Assembly: GCA_027924585.1 (NCBI GenBank)
Contig: BSBM01000602.1
Span: 12,888,501 to 12,952,500, forward strand
Source of the DNA: Larix kaempferi
Lineage: Eukaryota > Streptophyta > Pinopsida > Pinales > Pinaceae
Direction: 5' to 3'
Length of the DNA: 64,000 bases
The notes below the pieces were generated by a model. The model saw only the letters and a list, made by a program, of their open reading frames with translations. It did no database searches and was not told where the DNA came from. Position 1 is the first letter of the stretch, and each line of letters starts with the position of its first letter. This document shows positions 24,342 to 33,665 of this stretch, piece after piece. The position numbers and the translations under genes were made by a program.

Positions 24342-25370
24342 CCATACACACTACCGGTAGCCAATGGCATGCAATCTTGCCGCTCCATTTGTTATTTCGC
24401 TCCCAGATAGAAAGTCACCAAGTGTCCCTGAACGACATTTTCATGCAACTTGCAGCTCGACATAACTCGACAACCGGAGGTAGGATCGACAAACCGTCGA
24501 TTCCGTTGCTCTCCTGGCATGCGATTACCTCTAGGTAGCCTCCCCTCCGTGTTTCCATGGCCCAGTGACTTCATTGTGCATTCATTTCGTAAACTAGGGT
24601 TTTGCTCAGTTTCCATCAATGCAATCTCGCATTGTTGGGTCAACTCCGCAAAACACTCCACTAATCCAGTGTTGGCAGTGGTCCCACGTCGGCATTGCCC
24701 ATATACACTACTAGGATCCAACGGCATGCAATCTTTCCGCTCCATTTGTTATTTCGCTCCCAGACAGAAAGTCACCAAGTGTCCCTAAACGACATTTTCA
24801 TGCAACTTGCAACTCGACATAACTCGGCAACCGGAGGTCGGATCGACGAACTGTCGATTCCGTTGCTCTCCTAGCATGAGATTACCTCTAGGTAGCCTCT
24901 CCTCCATGTTTCCATGGCCCAGTGACTTCATTGTGCATTCATTTCGTAAACTAGGGTTTTGCTTAGTTTCCATCAATGCAATCTCGCATTGTTGGGTCAA
25001 CTCCGCAAAACACTCCACTGAGCTAGTGTTGGCAGCGGTCCCACATCGGCATTTCCCATACACACTACTAGGAGCCAATGGCATGCAATCTTGCTGCTCC
25101 ATTTGTTATTTCGCTCCCGGACATAAAGTCACCAAGTGTCCCTGAACGGCATTTTCATGCGACTTGCAACTTGACATAACTCGGCAACCAGAGGTCGGAT
25201 CGACGAACCGTCAATTTCGTTGCTCTCCTGGCATGCGATTACCTCTAGGTAGCCTCTCCTCCGTGTTTCCATGGCCCAGTGACTTCATTGTGCATTCATT
25301 TCGTAAACTAGGGTTTTGCTCAGTTTCCATCAATGCAATCTCGCATTGTTGGGTCAACTCCGCAAAACAT
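24342..25370. repeat. 357-bp tandem repeat, nearly three copies
   Basis: The units are 24342-24698, 24699-25055 and 25056 to about 25368 (the last truncated). Each begins 'cata(c/t)acactac' and contains 'tcgacataactcg', 'gcatgcgattacctctagg' and 'aactagggttttgctcag'. Differences are scattered substitutions, mostly C/T and G/A. Parallel open frames on both strands in every unit are by-products of the repeat. Unit length is in the range of plant satellites, but only three copies are present here. Confidence 0.9.
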
Positions 25371-26014
25371 GTTGCAGCATTAAGAAAACACTATGTGTCT
25401 AGAGATCACAGGCTATATTATTCTTGTACCAATGTATAATCCAACAAGAATATGCCTAAGCTACACTTACAAATTACAAACCAACTAGGGTTTCATGAAC
25501 TAGACACTGCATAATACTAAGATGCCATATACATGAATTTCACATGCATGCATGACTAAGATGTAGAAACAAAATGAGGTATTGACAGAAGTTAGAAGAG
25601 AACTATCATACTTGTTGATAATTGCTAGTTTTAAGGTTTATTGGTCATATGTAAAAATTGGCATAAATATTCATAAACTTGACATACAATAGAACTTTTG
25701 GAATATGAAGATGATGAAGATAAACTTGACTTGAGAGCATGTTATTTTCCGATTTGTATTTGGTGGTGTCTAAAGACACCGGTTGTTCTTGGCGCCTCCA
25801 ATGTGCCATAAATAGTGTTTGTATCCTAGGCATAGGAAAGGCTAAACATTAGTACTCTCGTAAGAAAATAAGGAAAATGTGCAAACATTATTTATAGATA
25901 ACTCACCTGAGGTTGTAGGATCGTGTTTATAACTTGTCCAGTAACACTTGACAATGCACTCACTCGAGTAGGCCATCTGCATCATCTCTGCTACCGATGG
26001 TGTCCATCAATCTC
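25371..26014. other. No gene seen
   Basis: The AT-rich 3' flank of the transposase-like gene. The 25645-25833 minus frame shows no recognisable motif. Confidence 0.4.
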
Positions 26015-29000
26015 TCATGCTCTAAATGAGGTAGCAAGTATTGTACATGTGACTTTTTTTTTCGAAATTGTGCGCAGCTTGATGTTTATACCAACTACTA
26101 GGTTGGTGAAGTGGTATACAATAGCTCTTGGTTTATAATCCTGATATACATACCCACCCTTCCTTTTTTGTTGTACTGCTAGTGTCAGGTACTCCCCTTT
26201 TATAACCATCGAGCCAGTTGGGTATTCAATATTTTCATCATCTGTAACAGGTTCGAGAAGGGTTTTTTTCCCCTCTAAGCAACGTGCCAACCAATAGTCA
26301 GAACCCCATTCATTATTTTTTGGGGAAACCACTGCATATATTTGACCTATGAAAGGAAATCGAAAAAGGTTAAAAATACATAAATATTAAAAAAGGTCTT
26401 GCATGTAACATAAATAAAATTTATTTCAATGTAAGGGCTTGTATTGATTTAGGTACTACTAATTTACTTTTTTGTACCTACTTGTATGAGATCCGATATG
26501 TGATCATAGTCTACAGAAATATATGTCTGATCATCTTCCAAATGGTCTATTTCATTAACCCCCTTGAAATCAGTGCCAAGTGTCACTCGATCCCATGTAT
26601 CAACTGTATCTGTATACTCACAATTATCCCATTCATCTATGCTACAGGAACTGCAAAAGCAAGCCTTCAATCTTGTCCAAATTTGTAGGGCCGAGTTGTC
26701 TGAGCTTCTAATTGAATGAAAACCTCGAGTTCCATGCACTGTGTTCACCCGATGTGTTTGGGATCGGTCCACATCTGTCACCTCCCAAAATATTCTCTGC
26801 ACTAGGTGTTTCCTTGTTGCTTGTTCTCCCATCACAGATGCACACCATTCGACTATAGATGAAGCGTCTCGAAGGCGAGCACCTGTAAACTTCATCTCTT
26901 CCCTTCGAAGGGCAGTTTTTATGCATGCACCAGCACCATCGTGCTCTCCTTTGCCATGACCTATTTCAAATTAGTTCCATGTATGTGGCACCTTGTATTT
27001 TATGTGCAACAAACACAACCATTGAAATACACGTGCATTCTTGAACTGTCCAGCACAACCATCTGACCAAATCAAATGACGATAAAATGGTATATCCATA
27101 GCTATCACATGATCATAGAACAATTGAAAGAAATGTTTCACATAATGGATGCCATGGGTCTAGTCGTCACTGATGTAAAAGTGACTCTCTTTCAATATCA
27201 CACGTTTCTCTTCATTACTATCTGGCCCATGTCGATAAGTGATATGGACCATTATGCTCACCTGCTCTGAGTGATAGTATTGACTTTGTATTTCATTTTG
27301 TGGTTGTAGGGTGTAATTTTCCGCAAATTCAACCACTGATAGTATTGTTCCAAGAGGGAAGGTGTCTCGGCATATTCTGAATTGCTCATCTTGCCACCGT
27401 GCCATATCGACATGCTGAATGTACTGTTGGATCTTTCCACGAAACTCTGGAATAAAATCACATACTTGCACCTGGTGGAAAAAAATAAACAATGTTATAA
27501 AACAACATAAAAATATTTACATGAATATTAAAATATACATCAATATTTAAAACAATGTTATAAAACAACATATAAACAATGTGCACTCAGTTAAATGAAC
27601 ATGTTTCATGTAGATTGTCACCTGTGAAGTCACCAATTTAATCTTCTTGCTTTCTTTCCCATCACGTAGCTGATATGTCTCATACTGAAAGTTCTGCTTC
27701 TCGACAATTGCATTACCAAATGCTTGATCTTCACTCTCATGGATGCAATCGGACCATAAAGATAGCCCACCGCAATTGTTGCAAGAACCCTCTACACATT
27801 GTTTTAAGTAATGGGTCTGCCCATCTTGCCTCGGACACATTATGCTATGGATGAAATCTCTAGATGACATTGGCGGTACTGTACTTGAGCATTCCTGCAC
27901 ATGGTTAGGGTGCAAAAAACGACGTATATGTGCAAATGTATGATAATATAGATCAAACTCTATGTGGTATCTACAACAACAAGTGTTCCAGATTCTATTT
28001 ATTCTAACATACCAAGGCTTTCATTTTTCAAAAGATCTTTGCCCGAGCCTTAGCTCTACGTGGGAAACTTTAAACATCTCGAACAGTTGAGTTTGTGTCA
28101 TGTCAAGGTAATGTTTAACATGCCCTTCATTGTTCATGGAACCCCTACAGCGTTTTAACACATCCTTTGTGTTAGAAGAAGGCCTAGTGTTATTGTGCCA
28201 AAAAGTGTGCACTAGTCCCTTCACTGCTTCGACCAACTTCATGTCTTTGTGGGGCAACCTACCGCTAAATGCCCATAATGTATCCATTTGTCCCTCTACA
28301 TCAAGTTTGTCTCTTCTTACTGAATATTTTTTAAGAGTCTTTGGATGTAAAGGGACAATTTCTGATGTGCATTTAAGTAAACGACGTTGTCTTCTGGATC
28401 TAGATACAATTGATTCAGCCAATACACGGCGAGCCACATTACAGTCTTTTGAACAAGTTTTTTTACCAATTGATGTTAATGCAACAGCAAGAGATTTAAC
28501 AATGTGATTACTTGATTCGGTATTCTTCAATGTTCTTATGCCTAACGTTTTTCTAACATTTGCCATACTTCTAGATTTAATCAAAGCTAAAAACAATTGA
28601 TATTTATCGGCTTCAGATTTTGGTTCAAAATATTGTTTCATTATTTGAGAACAATGACGAATGATTGTGTGTTTAGCCACCTTACCTTCCATGGAAGTCA
28701 ATTCGCTCTCGTCCACTTGTATGCGTTTAGGAGTTCTCTTTCGTTTTGATGCGAGATTTCTTATCGTTTGAAATGCTGGAGAGATGTTTATATCCACTGC
28801 AGGATGACATCTTCGATTAGGAGATTGAACCACCTGGCATGGTTGTTGCAGAGTCTCGTCAGGAACATAATGATTGAGCTCTACAGAGGGTTGTTTGGTT
28901 AATAATGGAGCAAAATTTTCATCTTGATTATAACCAGCTTTCATTAAAGTTGCAATATCTTCCTCAGCCTCTTCGCCAGGTATTTGTTCAGCGGGAATGG

Positions 29001-29157
29001 GAAGTATTTGATCATCCAATGAATGCCGACGATTTCTTGAATGTTCCCTCTTCTTTTCTTTTTTAATTTCAGCTTCTTCGGGTGTAAGCATCTTCCTCGC
29101 TGACTTCCGAACACTATTACGTGGATTCCCCATTGAAATCCACCCAAAATTGTACAA
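26015..29157 (-). pseudogene. Transposase-like protein, three exons, three premature stops
   Basis: Proposed exons: 29157-27622, 27471-26478 and 26346 to about 26015, with GT/AG borders and compatible phases. Exon 1 starts near MGNPRNSVRK (Met at 29133), a basic segment with ARKMLTPEEAEIKKEKKR. A helical middle follows, then TCCCRYHIEF and a Cys cluster (CVEGSCNNCGG). Exon 2 holds the ordered motifs VEFAENY, FYISDD, WSDGCAGQFKN and HGKGEHDGAGAC, which look like the acidic core of an RNase H-fold transposase. Exon 3 has DYWLARCLEG and GYVYQDYKP, a small domain possibly related to chromatin-reading modules. Stops are TGA at 28021-28023, TAG after FYISDD (27160) and TAA before FEIGHGKG (about 26970). 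I see no frameshift. I recall uncharacterised animal and moss proteins with this motif order, but this is memory, not a search. Confidence 0.7.
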
Positions 29158-29295
29158 AACCTATGGATCTATGTAATAAATGATTAAATTGTAGGTTGAA
29201 CAATACGCTCTGCGCGGGTTTCAGAAGAATTATGTCTTTTCCTGTACAATAAAAATGGCCCACAGCACGCAACCCAAGATGATTTAGTAAACAAA

Positions 29296-29512
29296 TATCG
29301 CATATGCGATATAACGCATCTCTGTTTTAACGCATATGCGTTATATCGCATACGCAATATGAACTATATGTTTTTTACGCTTTTTATGCTTTTATGCTTT
29401 TTATGCTTTTATGAACTATATGCATATATATGCTTTGTTAAAAACGTGATCACTAAATCGCATATGCGATATATCGCATATTCGTTATATCGCATATGCG
29501 ATTTAGTGCCTA
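29296..29512. repeat. Right inner palindrome array upstream of the minus-strand gene
   Basis: Four full CGCATATGCG cores and several variant half-sites lie in two clusters (29296-29356 and 29451-29508). The second cluster is a large hairpin-capable palindrome whose arms begin CACTAAATCGCATATGCG and meet around a CGCATATTCG variant. It ends about 300 bases upstream of the transposase-like gene start, mirroring the array before the plus-strand gene. Between the clusters is a 'tttatgctttttatgctttta' simple repeat. Confidence 0.75.
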
Positions 29513-29584
29513 TCAACTATTGAAACCTCATTTAACCATGAACCATGAAAACATCATTTAATCCCTAGAAGATTGGATTTATCC

Positions 29585-30060
29585 TTGGACCATGGTACAG
29601 TGTCTTCAGAACTATGTTTTGTCTAGAAATATTCGTAATGGTTCCTATATGACCATGGTCAACGCCTCGAGAACAATCTTCAATGCATAAAATAGTCTAA
29701 TGGCACATATATCCCATATTAAGGCTAAATATCCCCTTTAAAGGGCATGCGTAGTGGTTTAAGACTTGTTTCTGTTACACTTTTGTCCCATTACCATGGT
29801 TAAGACCCTGAGACCCATCCTTAGTGCATAAAACCTCATAATGACACCCAGATCCCACTAAAGGCCAAATATTCCATCTATAGTGCATGTGTGTTGATTT
29901 AGAGACTCATTGGACCATCTTTTCTTCCATGACTATGGTCAATGTCCAGAGACCCATCCCTATCATCCAAAACCCTATAATGTCACCCTTATCCCCTTAT
30001 AATATAACTTAGACGAGCCAAAGATTCCATCCAGGCGATCTATGGAGTGGCTCATGCCCC
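29585..30060. repeat. Degenerate tandem repeat of about 140 bp
   Basis: Units start near 29651, 29792 and 29931 with '(g)accatggt(c/t)aa'. They share 'gagacccatcc', 'cataaaac', 'ataatg(a/t)cac', 'ggc(t/c)aaatat' and 'gcatg(c/t)gt' in the same order. A partial unit precedes at about 29587. The array is non-coding and substitution-rich, so it is old. Confidence 0.65.
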
Positions 30061-30109
30061 AACATTACATTGATTAAAAGCTAAAAGAGGTGTGGGGAGA
30101 GTCAAAGGA

Positions 30110-30138
30110 GGGAGACGAAGTTCTAGAGGGAATCATGG

Positions 30139-30179
<41 letters not shown>

Positions 30180-30296
30180 ATGGATGGAGGGATGGTTAGA
30201 GGGTGAGAGAGTGGGATAATAACAATGAGAGAGTAGGGATTTAGGGAAATGAAGGATGGTCAAGGATGGTTACATCGAGGGATAGAGATGAGAGAT

Positions 30297-30331
<35 letters not shown>

Positions 30332-30645
30332 GAGAGATCATGGATATTAAGGAAAGGAGAGAAAGATGGAGAGATGAAGGATGGATGAAGGCTTGAAGTG
30401 GAGAGAGGAGGTAGGGGGAGAAAGTGAGGGATGGAGTGAGTGATAGGATGGAACACATGGAGGGAGGGAGGGAGAAAGAGTTTTGGCGGGAGGGAGGGGC
30501 AACAAAGGAATTGTTTTAGAGGGTGTGTGGATGTGTGTGAGAGATAAGGGGGTGGATAAAGAGAGAAGGAATTATGGGGGGAGAGAGAAGGGGGTGGAGA
30601 GAGGAGGTAGGGGGAGAAAGTGAGGTATGGAGTGAGTGAGAGGAT
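30110..30645. repeat. GA-rich low-complexity block
   Basis: It contains perfect (GA)n near 30144-30175, (GT)n at about 30298-30313 followed by (GA)n, and long 'gagggaggga' and 'gatggagagatgaagg' phrases. A phrase 'gtggagagaggaggtagggggagaaagtgagg' occurs twice (about 30398 and 30594). Apparent minus-strand open frames of Pro/Ser/His-rich peptide are artefacts of composition. Confidence 0.85.
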
Positions 30646-31300
30646 CAATCATCAAGATTTCTAGTTAAATCATTTGTTGACAAATTTCTAGTTAAATGAT
30701 TTGTTGTTTTTGAATCAATAGTGTAATGTGATTAAACTATTAAAGATCATATAGAAACAAATCACATTAAAATGTCATGTGTACACCCACATTTCATCCC
30801 AAATTCAAAATATTTGTTACAATACCAACCTTCCTAACATTTTAACTCATCAAAACTATGGTGATTTATGAATGTTTCTCTTAAAAGTTTCGAGCACAAA
30901 AATATAATTCTAAAGAAAACCAAGTGACTCCTTACCTTTTTAAAGGTTTAATAGATCAAAATTGGTCTCAGTGGACGTTAATAACAACCATAATCATCAT
31001 CAACTCAAGTAGAGCATTATTAAGTTATATAATAAACTTGTCATTAAATAAAAAACCCTACTTGAAGTCATTTAACTACACTAATATCAAATAAAGTTTG
31101 ATTAACAAAATAAGTGCAAAGATATGTTGGTTCTCATCAATAACATCAATCAATAGATGCATAGTGAACCCATTTGTCATGTTAAACAATGTTTTATTAA
31201 CCATGATGGGATGCTATCTTACATTTCAAAAGAATAATCTTTATGCCACTCTTTTATCTAATAATATTTATTCTCTATTTACTCTTTTGTATTAAACCAA
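30646..31300. other. No gene seen
   Basis: An AT-rich stretch. A 20-base phrase 'tttctagttaaatgatttgt' is tandemly duplicated near 30658-30700. Nothing coding is supported. Confidence 0.4.
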
Positions 31301-31377
31301 AACGCATATCCGTTATATTGCATATGCGATTAGAACAAGTCTAAACCGCATATCTGTTATATCGCATATGCGTTAAT
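31301..31377. repeat. Right outer palindrome array
   Basis: Two composite units read AACGCATATCCGTTATATTGCATATGCG-like in two copies: 31301-31331 and 31346-31376. Each pairs a mutated site (CGCATATCCG or CGCATATCTG) with an intact GCATATGC. The array lies about 880 bases from the right transposon end, much farther in than the left outer array. Confidence 0.65.
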
Positions 31378-32259
31378 TTAAAATTTAAAAACTAGATGGG
31401 AACAAGGCTTAGGATGATGTTCGGAAATAACTTCGGACTGCCGAACCTATTGGCTAGAACAAAAAAACCAGGGCCATTGCCTGTATTTTTGAACTCTTTC
31501 AATATGCTCAGTTTCAATGGCGTGTTTTGCTATGAAAAACTCAATATTTTTTTATGAAAATATAGAATATTGTACAGTACAATCTTACGATTCTGAATAT
31601 GTAATTTTTTCATAAAAATGTATGTTTTATTTATTTATTATTAATTTTCTAAATGACACACGTCAGTTTTCGAAAATACATACATCGATTCGTTTTTATA
31701 TAACTTTTGATTGCCTTCACCATTTCCCAAGAAAACTATATGGTGCACTAGAGGAGACTGAGCTCTACAATCTCATATATAGAAATCAATGATTTCATTA
31801 AATTTTGCCCCTAAAGTGTTGCACCCGCACATAACGTTTTAATTTCAAGGTTTTCTGACTTCAATAATTAATAATAAAAAAAATAATTCATGAAAATTTT
31901 TGAAAAAATAGTGTTGCACTAGACCCATATGTCCTTTATATGTCTGCAAGATTTTATCCAAAATGGACATCATTTACCTCAATAAGTGTTGCACCCGCAC
32001 AAACATATATGTTATGATGTGCTGAAAATTTGAAAACCCAATTCAACAGAAACTAATTTTATAATCATTTACACAAATTTTTTGTAGATAAATGTTATAT
32101 ATTATGAAAGCTGATTCAATTACCTATCTTTTGTCTTTTTACTTCATCTTCAAAGCTATTACGGAAGTATTGTCAACTAAAGTCAAAGGTTCCAGGTTTT
32201 TTCAGTATTATGTGGCATCTAAAGTGTCTTTAAAGGAGTCCATGATTGTGCATCAGCCC
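31378..32259. other. Right terminal segment of the transposon
   Basis: Non-coding. A perfect 17-bp direct repeat AAGTGTTGCACCCGCAC occurs at 31814 and 31984, exactly 170 bases apart. The segment ends in CATCAGCCC at the TACA duplication. The plus-strand frame starting at 32092 crosses the transposon-Gypsy junction and is not a gene. Confidence 0.5.
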
Positions 32260-32263
32260 TACA

Positions 32264-33560
32264 TCTCCAACTGTAGGTTCTTCTTGTACTATGTGAATAT
32301 TGTTGATGGTTTTTCTGTTGCATGGGCAATCTGTTCTCATGTGTGGTCCGCCACATTCATAACATTTGATAGGTCCTTTTTGCTCAGCATATTTGTTATT
32401 ATTGTTGCTGTGATTATAGTTGTTGGGTACATTCTTTGTAGTAGAAGAGTTCTGAGACGCATTACCCCTGTATGTATTACTGTTAGGGAAATTTTTCTTG
32501 AAACTCCCAGAACTTTGATTAAAACTTTTCTTTTTATAATCAGACTGGTTTGTTTTGCTGCCCTTCCAGCCAGTTGTTCCTTCTCTTCTTCTGTTTTGAT
32601 CAAAACAGAAATTTTCCTTTCTCATAGCTTCCTCCAGTGTTGTAGGATTGTCATATTCTATTCTGTCTTTTATATGGAATGGTAAACAGCTAAGAAACCT
32701 TTGTACCTTTGGCTTCTCTTCAACCATGTACGGTACATATCTTAGTAGACTAAGGAATTTGCTGCACAATTCCTTCATGCTCATGGCGCCCAACTTCAGA
32801 TCATAAAACTCCTTCGATTTATCCTCATAATATTGTTCTGACAAAAACTTTTTCTTGAATAACTTCTTGAACATACTCCATGTTATGTCTTTTTCTTTTA
32901 AACTTTTGATTCTTTTTAGATCCTGCCACCATATATCTGCCTTGCCTATCAGATTATAAATAGCCATCTTGGCTTTCAGTTGAGAAGAGTAATCATATAT
33001 ATTAAAGTATTTCTTCATTCCGGACAGCCAAGCTTCTGTTGTTTCACCCTTCTCATTTTTGCCATTAAAAGTGGGTGGCTTAATTTTCTTAAATTCTCCA
33101 GAAAACTATTCGTGATGGTTTTGCTTTCTCCTTGTTGAACAGAAATCACTATCGCTGCTGTCCTCGTTAGAGTGATAATGACTTTGATGTGAATGAGAGG
33201 ATGATTGGCTACCACTTTTATATTTTCTTGTCTTCTTATGCTTGTGTCTGTGAGTCATTATGGTAGAATCAGATGGAATCTCTGATTTCTGCCCCTTTCC
33301 TCATTCTGGTATTTATCCATTAAAATCTGATTTAATGTATCCTGAGCTTTCAGAATGCGCTCATTTTCTTCTTTGACTGTTTTTATATCAGACTTCAGAT
33401 CCTTTATGGTACGCAGAAATTCAGAAGAATTGTTATTCAACTCAACATAGAAACCTTCTGGATTTTCATTAATACTAGGTTCACGATGAGGTGATTTTTC
33501 CTCTGCTAATTCTTCCGGTAACGACATACCTGTAACACAATTTGTCAAACTGTACAACAC
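32264..33560 (-). pseudogene. Gypsy gag, 3' end cut by the transposon insertion
   Basis: The start is probably Met at 33527 (MSLPEELAEEKS). An earlier in-frame Met is at 33560. A coiled-coil-like stretch (IKTVKEENERILKAQDTLNQ) follows, then a frame break near 33258. The capsid-like region (33018 downwards) has KADIWWQDLKR and KLGAMSMKELCSKFLSLLRYVP. An Asn/Ser/Lys-rich linker leads to a CCHC knuckle, CYECGGPHMRTDC (C-X2-C-X3-H-X4-C). The coding sequence stops matching Gypsy exactly at TACA 32260-32263, where the DNA transposon begins. Gag packages element RNA in active relatives. Confidence 0.88.
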
Positions 33561-33643
33561 AATTAAATTTTTAAAAGTTAGTAAGCAACATTTTACATTC
33601 TATTTTCTGTATTGTGCGCGTGAGCCTATTTAGGGCTAGTGTT

Positions 33644-33663
33644 TTAACCGTGCTCTGATACCA
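33644..33663 (-). other. Primer-binding site (initiator Met tRNA)
   Basis: On the minus strand TGGTATCAGAGCACGGTT follows the LTR end by two bases. The first 12 bases match the canonical plant retrotransposon site complementary to the 3' end of the initiator methionine tRNA. Confidence 0.9.
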
Positions 33664-33665
33664 CA

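Larger units (their letters stand above)
13944..32263. mobile_element. 18.3-kb DNA transposon nested in the Gypsy gag-pol frame
   Basis: The element runs from 13948 (GGGCACTCAC...) to 32259 (...CATCAGCCC) and is flanked by TACA at 13944-13947 and 32260-32263. Deleting the element and one TACA leaves the Gypsy frame open across the junction, which fixes the ends. The terminal inverted repeat is only GGGC/GCCC plus a loosely similar stretch of about 25 bases. Inside are palindrome arrays near both ends, a plus-strand gene (17265-21692), a minus-strand transposase-like gene (26015-29157), a solo LTR, a LINE scrap and tandem repeats. The 4-bp duplication excludes TA (Mariner) and TTAA (piggyBac) types. 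A 3-4 bp duplication is reported for the Academ superfamily, among others, but I cannot assign a superfamily. Both genes carry stops, so this copy is probably not autonomous now. Confidence 0.85.

Noticed and set aside
24311-25439. Repeated open frames on both strands that look like a small protein family
   Set aside because: They are by-products of a 357-bp (divisible by three) tandem repeat. There is no domain, no splice context, and both strands are equally open.
30241-30648. Pro/Ser/His-rich 135-residue minus-strand frame
   Set aside because: Generated by the GA/GT-rich simple sequence. No real protein signature.
32092-32685. 197-residue hydrophobic plus-strand frame
   Set aside because: It spans the junction of the DNA transposon and Gypsy gag and is antisense to the clear gag zinc knuckle.
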